Assembly (NCBI GenBank): GCA_903970565.1
Contig: CAJCJE010000173.1
Span: forward strand, 1 to 8,849
From: Candidatus Melainabacteria bacterium
GTDB lineage: Bacteria; Actinomycetota; Actinomycetes; Mycobacteriales; Pseudonocardiaceae
Length of the DNA stretch: 8,849 nucleotides
Direction: 5' to 3'
Below are positions 4,740-8,849 of this stretch, in pieces (the stretch's first letter is position 1; each line of letters begins with the position of its first letter). The position numbers were made by a program, and so were the translations under genes. The notes under the pieces are model-generated. The model ran no database searches. It was not told where the DNA came from and saw only the letters and a list, made by a program, of their open reading frames with translations.

Positions 4740-7145
4740 ATGAGCGCGCTGTTCGAACTGCACCCAGACCTGCCGTCCACCCGGCGGCGCCCGTCCGCCT
4801 CCCGGCTGCTGGAGGATCTCAACCCACAGCAGCGGCAGGCCGTCGAACACGCCGGATCGCCGCTGCTGGTGGTCGCCGGCGCCGGATCAGGCAAGACGCG
4901 GGTCCTGACCCGGCGCATCGCCTACCTGCTCGCCGAGCGGGACGTGCACCCCGGCCAGGTCATGGCGATCACCTTCACCAACAAGGCCGCCGCCGAGATG
5001 AAGGAGCGGGTCGCCGATCTGGTCGGTCCGAGGGCCCGCACCATGTGGGTGTCCACCTTCCACTCGATGTGCGTGCGGATACTGCGCCGCGAGGCCAAAA
5101 CGCTGGGGATGACCTCCAGCTTCTCCATCTACGACTCCGATGACACCCGCCGGCTGATCACCCTAGTCGCCCGTGATCTCGACCTGGACCCGAAGCGCTA
5201 TCCGGCGCGCACCCTCGCGGTGCAGGTGTCCAATCTCAAGAACGAGCTGATCGATCCGGAGTCGGCCGCCTCGGCCGCCGGCACCGACCTGCAACGCCGG
5301 GTCGCCGAGGTCTACGCGAGCTACCAGCAGCGCCTGCAACAGGCCAACGCGCTGGACTTCGACGACCTGATCATGCGCACCGTCGAGCTGCTTCAGGTCT
5401 TCGGGGACACCGCCGAGTACTACCGGCGGCGCTTCCGGCACGTCCTCGTCGACGAGTACCAGGACACCAACCACGCCCAGTACACGCTCATCCGGGAGCT
5501 GGTCGGCGTCGGCGACAACGATGTCGAACCGGCCGAGCTGTGCGTCGTCGGTGACGCCGACCAGTCCATCTACGCCTTCCGCGGCGCCACCATTCGCAAC
5601 ATCGTGGAGTTCGAGCGGGACTACCCGCAGGCCCGTACGATCATGCTGGAGCAGAACTACCGCTCCACCCAGACGATCCTCTCCGCGGCGAACGCGGTCA
5701 TCTCGCGCAACTCCGGCCGCCGGGACAAGCGGCTGTGGACCGAGTCCGGGGACGGCGAGAAGATCGTCGGCTACGTCGGTGACAATGAGCACGACGAGGC
5801 CGCCTTCGTAGCCGCCGAGATCGACCGGCTGGTCGACGGCGCGGATGCCAACAACAGCGACATCGCGGTGTTCTACCGGACCAACAACCAGTCCAGGGTG
5901 TTCGAGGAGATCTTCATCCGCCTCGGCCTGCCCTACAAGGTCGTCGGCGGTGTTCGGTTCTACGAACGTCGCGAGGTCCGCGACAGCCTCGCCTACCTGC
6001 GGGTGATCGCCAACCCGGCCGACACGGTCAGCCTCCGGCGCATCCTCAACGTGCCCAAACGCGGCATCGGCGACCGGGCCGAGGCGGTGGTCTCCACCTA
6101 TGCCGAGCGGGAGCGGCTTCCGTTCATCGACGCCCTTCGGCACGCCGCCGCCGACCGGGTTCCCCTGCTCAACCCGCGTTCCCGCAACGCCATCATCGGC
6201 TTCCTGGAACTGCTCGACGGGTTGCTGGAGTTCGCCGCGTCCGGGGTCGAGGTCGCCGACATCACCGAGGCGATCCTGGAACGCAGCGGCTATCGGGCCG
6301 AGCTGGAGGCCAGCGACGATCCGCAGGACGCCACCAGGGTGGAGAACCTCACCGAACTGGTGACCGTGGCCAGGGAGTTCACCGAGGGGCTAGCGGTCGC
6401 CCCGGCGCTGGGCACCGAGGCCCAACCCGTTGTCGAGCCGGCTGATCCACCGGACCCCGACGAACTCGGTGGGCCGGCCGAAGGCAGTCTGGAGGCGTTC
6501 CTGGAACGGGTTTCGCTGGTCGCCGACTCCGACTCGGTGCCCGACTCCGACGACGGCGTGGTCACCCTGATGACCCTGCACACCGCCAAGGGCCTCGAAT
6601 TTCCGGTGGTCTTCTGCACCGGTTGGGAGGACGGCATCTTCCCGCACATGCGTGCGCTGGGAGATCCGACCGAACTGGCCGAGGAACGCCGGCTCGCCTA
6701 CGTCGGCATCACCCGCGCCCGGCAGCGGCTGTACCTGTCGCGGGCACTGGTGCGGTCGGCCTGGGGACAGCCGATGACCAACCCCGCATCGCGATTCCTC
6801 GACGAGATTCCCGCCGATCTCCTCGACTGGCGGCGGCTGGAACCGACCCGCTCCGCACCGAGCGCGCCGACCAGTTGGGGCCGAGGTTCCTCGGCGATCG
6901 GCTCGGATTCCGCGCAGGCCGGGATCGCCGCGCGTGGAATGCGCACCACCAACTTCAAGGGCTGGCAGGACACCCCGGCCATGCGGCTGGACGTCGGCGA
7001 CCGGGTCAGCCACGACAAGTACGGCCTCGGCACCGTGGTCGCCGCCGACGGAGCCGGGCCGAGGGCCACCGCGACCATCGACTTCGGGACCTCCGGCACG
7101 GTCCGGTTGATGCTCATCGGCAGCGTGCCGATGACCAAGCTCTGA
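4740..7145 (+). CDS. pcrA: ATP-dependent 3'-5' DNA helicase PcrA/UvrD (UvrD1 type)
   Basis: Superfamily 1A helicase acting in nucleotide excision repair, removal of RecA or polymerase from DNA, and restart of blocked replication. The 801 residues carry all motifs: Q motif LNPQQRQAV (27-35), Walker A AGAGSGKT (46-53), FTNKAAAEM (79-87), STFHS (105-109), Walker B VDEYQDTN (237-244), GDADQSIYAFRGA (271-283), NYRST (306-310), TLHTAKGLEF (612-621) and YVGITRARQRLYLS (654-667). Residues 552-585 form an acidic, Pro-rich insertion. The C-terminal DVGDRVSHDKYGLGTVV to RLML region (751-792) is the Tudor-like module that binds RNA polymerase in PcrA/UvrD. I chose ATG 4740, because it follows a TACCGT element and the upstream 29 codons from ATG 4653 encode a non-conserved basic stretch. 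It diverges from chorismate mutase. No LexA box was seen upstream. It appears intact. Confidence 0.97.
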   Translation: MSALFELHPDLPSTRRRPSASRLLEDLNPQQRQAVEHAGSPLLVVAGAGSGKTRVLTRRIAYLLAERDVHPGQVMAITFTNKAAAEMKERVADLVGPRARTMWVSTFHSMCVRILRREAKTLGMTSSFSIYDSDDTRRLITLVARDLDLDPKRYPARTLAVQVSNLKNELIDPESAASAAGTDLQRRVAEVYASYQQRLQQANALDFDDLIMRTVELLQVFGDTAEYYRRRFRHVLVDEYQDTNHAQYTLIRELVGVGDNDVEPAELCVVGDADQSIYAFRGATIRNIVEFERDYPQARTIMLEQNYRSTQTILSAANAVISRNSGRRDKRLWTESGDGEKIVGYVGDNEHDEAAFVAAEIDRLVDGADANNSDIAVFYRTNNQSRVFEEIFIRLGLPYKVVGGVRFYERREVRDSLAYLRVIANPADTVSLRRILNVPKRGIGDRAEAVVSTYAERERLPFIDALRHAAADRVPLLNPRSRNAIIGFLELLDGLLEFAASGVEVADITEAILERSGYRAELEASDDPQDATRVENLTELVTVAREFTEGLAVAPALGTEAQPVVEPADPPDPDELGGPAEGSLEAFLERVSLVADSDSVPDSDDGVVTLMTLHTAKGLEFPVVFCTGWEDGIFPHMRALGDPTELAEERRLAYVGITRARQRLYLSRALVRSAWGQPMTNPASRFLDEIPADLLDWRRLEPTRSAPSAPTSWGRGSSAIGSDSAQAGIAARGMRTTNFKGWQDTPAMRLDVGDRVSHDKYGLGTVVAADGAGPRATATIDFGTSGTVRLMLIGSVPMTKL

Positions 7146-7159
7146 GCGGTTCCCTACGT

Positions 7160-7194
7160 TTGCTCGGGCGGTTGCCGCGCAACCGTCCGAGCAA
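7160..7194 (+). terminator. Strong hairpin terminator of pcrA
   Basis: The arms at 7160-7174 and 7180-7194 form an uninterrupted 15-bp stem (one G-U) around a 5-nt loop, starting 14 nt after the pcrA stop codon. No U run follows, which is usual for actinobacteria. It should isolate the downstream gene from pcrA transcription. Confidence 0.8.
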
Positions 7195-7586
7195 CACGGT
7201 CCAGATGGCCGACCGAGCCGAACAGCTGCGTCAAGCGCGATCCGTTGCCCCGCAACGAAACCACGTCACATACCGCCAGCGTGCGAATCATCCGCTGTCC
7301 CAAGCGCGCGCCACTCACCCTGCGCGCCCGCTGGTCTGACGGACCCGGCCGACGCTGCCGGCCGCGCTGGTGGATTCGCCCACTGGGCAACGTTCGCGAA
7401 GCCGTGCCGTCGTAACCCGATCCGGTGATCATCCGCGCCATCGTCGCCCTGGTTCGAGTACGTCTCGCGTCCGCGCACAGCATTCCCCACCTGCGGTTTC
7501 CCGGTGAGCCGCTGAACCGCGACCACTGCCTCCCGCCCCGCGTCATCTCGGTTTTCGAGGCGACGGCCCGTCGAAGCTGATCGACA
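7195..7586. other. Gap without a convincing gene
   Basis: Nearly 0.4 kb between the pcrA terminator and the promoter of the next gene. Leftward frames (7154-7840 and 7266-7526) are Arg/Ala/Pro-rich, overlap the terminator or the next gene, and show no domain. A 44-codon rightward frame from ATG 7206 lacks a ribosome binding site. A second hairpin, CGTTGC-CCC-GCAACG, sits at 7243-7257. The stretch may be a gene remnant or untranslated spacer; I see nothing else in it. Confidence 0.5.
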
Positions 7587-7609
7587 TTGTCAGCAGACCG
7601 CGGTTTACT
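7587..7609 (+). promoter_or_regulatory. Candidate DNA-damage promoter, RecA-NDp/PafBC-like
   Basis: TTGTCAGCA (7587-7595) is followed after exactly 8 nt by TTTACT (7604-7609). The remembered mycobacterial LexA-independent damage promoter is TTGTCR-gtg-N8-TAnnnT, so the TTGTCA and spacing fit but the second -10 base is T, not A. Transcription would start near 7616, inside the LexA box. An alternative reading is TTGTCA with TATCGA (7612-7617) at 19-bp spacing, a poor sigma-A-type promoter. The motif is short, so the call is moderate. Confidence 0.45.
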
Positions 7610-7613
7610 GCTA

Positions 7614-7629
7614 TCGAACGCATGTTCGA
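7614..7629. promoter_or_regulatory. LexA binding site (SOS box)
   Basis: TCGAAC-GCAT-GTTCGA is a perfect inverted repeat and an exact match to the actinobacterial/mycobacterial SOS box TCGAAC-N4-GTTCGA. It lies 28 bp before the GTG start at 7657 and overlaps the expected transcription start, a position suited to repression. Although the site is palindromic, no leftward gene close by is convincing, so the rightward gene is the likely target. Confidence 0.85.
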
Positions 7630-7656
7630 ATGGGATCGACGGAAGGAGAGTGCGAT

Positions 7657-8088
7657 GTGGACGAGGTTCTCTTCGGGGTGCTCGCCGAATATGTCGGCCG
7701 CTATCTCGACGCGGTGGAGCAGCTGGCGGTCGAGTCGGCAGTCGGCACGCGACGGTTGGCCGCAGCCTGGCGGGAACTGCTCCACCGGCACCGCCCCGCC
7801 GGGCGCGGTGGCTGCACGGGCTGCGGTCGTCGTCGGTCACCTGGCGTGGGTCTCATGCCGGGCAGCCGCCGCGATCACGGGTCCTGGTGCGGAGTGTGGC
7901 GAGTGGCAAGCAGCTATTTCGTCTATCCGCCGGCTCTCGACGAGGATTCCTACGACCCGTTCGTCCCCGGCGATGTCGAGCCTTTCGATGCTGCCGAGGA
8001 GTGGCCAGGCGAACCAGCGCAGTCGCGCCAGCTCGACGCGATGGGCACCGGCTCGTTCGAAACAGACGAATACGACCAGCAGTCCTGA
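7657..8088 (+). CDS. Hypothetical small Cys-containing protein under a LexA box, possible zinc binder
   Basis: The 143-residue protein has no family I can name. Residues 1-48 are probably helical and include AAWRELLHRHRP (36-47). C53, C56, H74 and C78 (C-x2-C-x17-H-x3-C) could bind one zinc ion. Around them are basic residues (GRRR, SRRD) and the motif CGVWRVASSYFVY (78-90). Residues 93-143 are an acidic tail (DEDSYDPF, PFDAAEEW, FETDEYD) that looks disordered. There is no signal peptide or membrane helix, so it is probably cytoplasmic. GTG 7657 has AAGGAG (7643-7648) 8 nt upstream; the in-frame ATG at 7630 lacks a binding site and abuts the LexA box, so it was not chosen. The LexA box suggests induction by DNA damage. 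A basic/zinc core with an acidic tail would suit nucleic-acid or protein binding, but the function is unknown. Confidence 0.75.
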   Translation: MDEVLFGVLAEYVGRYLDAVEQLAVESAVGTRRLAAAWRELLHRHRPAGRGGCTGCGRRRSPGVGLMPGSRRDHGSWCGVWRVASSYFVYPPALDEDSYDPFVPGDVEPFDAAEEWPGEPAQSRQLDAMGTGSFETDEYDQQS

Positions 8089-8180
8089 TCGACTCGGTCC
8101 ATCCCCACTCGCCAAGCTGCTCCCAGCGGCAGAGCTGATCTCCGCGACAGTGGGCTGGACCGCCTCGATCCTGACCAGGC

Positions 8181-8193
8181 CGGACCGTGTCCG
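8181..8193. terminator. Weak hairpin between convergent genes
   Basis: CGGAC (8181-8185) pairs with GTCCG (8189-8193) around a 3-nt loop. It is the best small stem I see in the 133-bp space between the two convergent genes and could serve either one. It has no U run, and termination is uncertain. Confidence 0.25.
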
Positions 8194-8206
8194 ATCAAAC
8201 GTCAGA

Positions 8207-8232
8207 TCAGACCGTGACGGGTCAGACCGTGA
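8207..8232. repeat. 11-bp direct repeat at the stop codon of the LytM-domain gene
   Basis: TCAGACCGTGA occurs at 8207-8217 and 8222-8232, 15 bp apart. The second copy contains the stop codon and final codons of the leftward gene, so those bases are duplicated just outside it. It looks like a small tandem duplication, and no function is evident. Confidence 0.6.
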
Positions 8233-8849
8233 TGCCTCGGGTGTTCAGCCACTGCACGGGGTCGATCTTCGTGCCGTTGGGCTGCCAGACCTCGAAATGC
8301 AGGGTGTAGCCGGTGGAGAAGCCCCGGTCGCCCATCCGGGCGATCTGGGTTCCGGCGACCACATGCTGGCCGACCTGCACGGAGTAGTCGTCCATCCGCG
8401 CGTAGACCAGGATCGTCCCGTCGGAGAGCCGTTCCTTGACCCAGAGTCCGAAACCGCTCGTCGGTCCGGCGGCGATGATCTCGCCATCTGCGGCGGCGTA
8501 GATGGGCGCGTCCTTCTGACCCTGGATCTCGATGCCGTAGTGCAGCGTGCCGTACTGGCCGCCGAAGGTCGAGACCACAGGCCCGTCAGCCGGTTTGGAG
8601 AAGGTCACCGCGTCGACATTCTGCGCATTGGCCCCACCGGAGCCGTCCGTGATCTGCTGGCTCTCGGCCAGTTGCGCGGCCACTTCCGACTGGTCGATGG
8701 TCCTGGCCATCGGCTGCACTTCCAGGGACTGCTGGTTGTCGGCGGCCGGCCCGAGCATGGCCACGGTGCCACTGGGATCAGCCATCGGCACCGAGTCCGG
8801 CTCGGACAGCTTGGGCAACAACGACTGACCCGCGCTGGCCGCCGCGTCG
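8222..8849 (-). CDS. LytM/M23 peptidase-family protein with degenerate active site, C-terminal part (cut by right window edge)
   Basis: The visible 208 residues end at TGA 8222-8224. The frame is open to the window edge, so the N-terminus, including any signal or membrane segment, is missing. Residues 1-82 are a Gln/Ala/Ser-rich spacer, part of it (TIDQSEVAAQLAESQQ) probably helical. Residues 83-204 are the LytM/M23 fold: VVSTFGGQYGTLHYGIEI, PIYAAADGEIIAAGPTSG, GFGLWVKE, GQHVVAGTQIARMGDRG, LHFEVW. M23 endopeptidases cut peptidoglycan cross-links outside the membrane, using zinc held by H, D and H, with two more His. Here H103 and H184 remain, but the Asp of HxxxD is E107, the His after the Tyr is R151 (YARM), and the first His of HLH is T182 (YTLH). 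The protein is therefore probably inactive and acts as a regulator or binding module. Homology is sure; inactivity is inferred. Confidence 0.9.
   Translation of the reverse strand, partial: DAAASAGQSLLPKLSEPDSVPMADPSGTVAMLGPAADNQQSLEVQPMARTIDQSEVAAQLAESQQITDGSGGANAQNVDAVTFSKPADGPVVSTFGGQYGTLHYGIEIQGQKDAPIYAAADGEIIAAGPTSGFGLWVKERLSDGTILVYARMDDYSVQVGQHVVAGTQIARMGDRGFSTGYTLHFEVWQPNGTKIDPVQWLNTRGITV

Noticed and set aside
4111..4740. Reading the leader from ATG 4607 in the next frame
   Set aside because: That frame runs through the terminator and into chorismate mutase without the aromatic cluster or a stop before the hairpins; it is a shadow frame.
4751..4760. GTTCGAAC-type palindrome in the start of pcrA as a LexA site
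   Set aside because: The half sites are in the wrong order and have no 4-bp spacer, unlike GAAC-N4-GTTC.
5163..6143. Long leftward open frame antisense to pcrA (326 codons)
   Set aside because: It lies opposite the unambiguous helicase motifs and is a GC-rich shadow frame with no domain or ribosome binding site.
7630..7656. ATG start nine codons upstream of the SOS-box gene start
   Set aside because: It abuts the LexA box and would start at or before the likely transcription start; AAGGAG precedes GTG 7657 instead.
7154..7840. Leftward 228-codon frame between pcrA and the SOS-box gene
   Set aside because: Arg/Pro-rich shadow composition. It runs through the LexA box, the opposite-strand gene start and the pcrA terminator.
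1..8849. Mobile elements, tRNA/rRNA genes, CRISPR arrays, toxin-antitoxin or defence genes
   Set aside because: I saw no transposase motifs, terminal repeats with target duplications, tRNA-like folds or regularly spaced repeats.

Overview
This 8.8 kb, high-GC window looks like chromosome of an actinomycete, probably of the Pseudonocardiales. The evidence is the GC-rich third codon positions, GTG starts, a mycobacterial-type (AroQ-delta-like) chorismate mutase, an actinobacterial PcrA/UvrD1 helicase with a C-terminal RNA-polymerase-binding-like domain, a PknB-type kinase and an actinobacterial-type LexA box. I see no insertion sequence, tRNA, rRNA or CRISPR array. The genus is not resolved.

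Layout. The left half is transcribed leftwards. It holds the N-terminal part of a Ser/Thr protein kinase (1-619, cut by the window edge) and, upstream of it, two single-pass membrane proteins (899-1663 and 1934-3130). Each has a cytoplasmic N-terminus, one membrane helix, a Pro/Ser/Thr-rich linker and a small C-terminal extracytoplasmic domain. After a 0.5 kb gap without a convincing gene comes a small three-helix membrane protein (3680-3985), then chorismate mutase (4062-4451), also leftwards. pcrA (4740-7145) diverges from chorismate mutase, runs rightwards and ends in a 15-bp terminator hairpin. After another gap lies a small Cys-containing hypothetical gene (7657-8088, rightwards), which faces the C-terminal part of a LytM/M23-family protein (8222-8849, leftwards, cut by the right edge).

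The most interesting parts are regulatory. First, the leader of the chorismate mutase gene has every element of a classical transcription attenuator. A 22-codon leader ORF contains Tyr-Glu-Phe-Phe-Tyr and ends in TAG. It is followed by a pause hairpin, a 14-bp antiterminator and a terminator hairpin with a short U run, and these structures are mutually exclusive. Chorismate mutase makes prephenate, the precursor of Phe and Tyr, so the leader appears to read the end products of the pathway. Second, the small hypothetical gene at 7657 has a perfect LexA box (TCGAAC-N4-GTTCGA) 28 bp before its start, preceded by a TTGTCA element spaced like the LexA-independent, PafBC-type DNA-damage promoter. 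It is therefore a candidate uncharacterised DNA-damage-response gene. Third, the LytM/M23 domain has lost three of the five expected zinc or catalytic residues, so it is probably a non-enzymatic cell-wall regulator or binding module.

All functional statements rest on motif reading and remembered family features. No database search was run.
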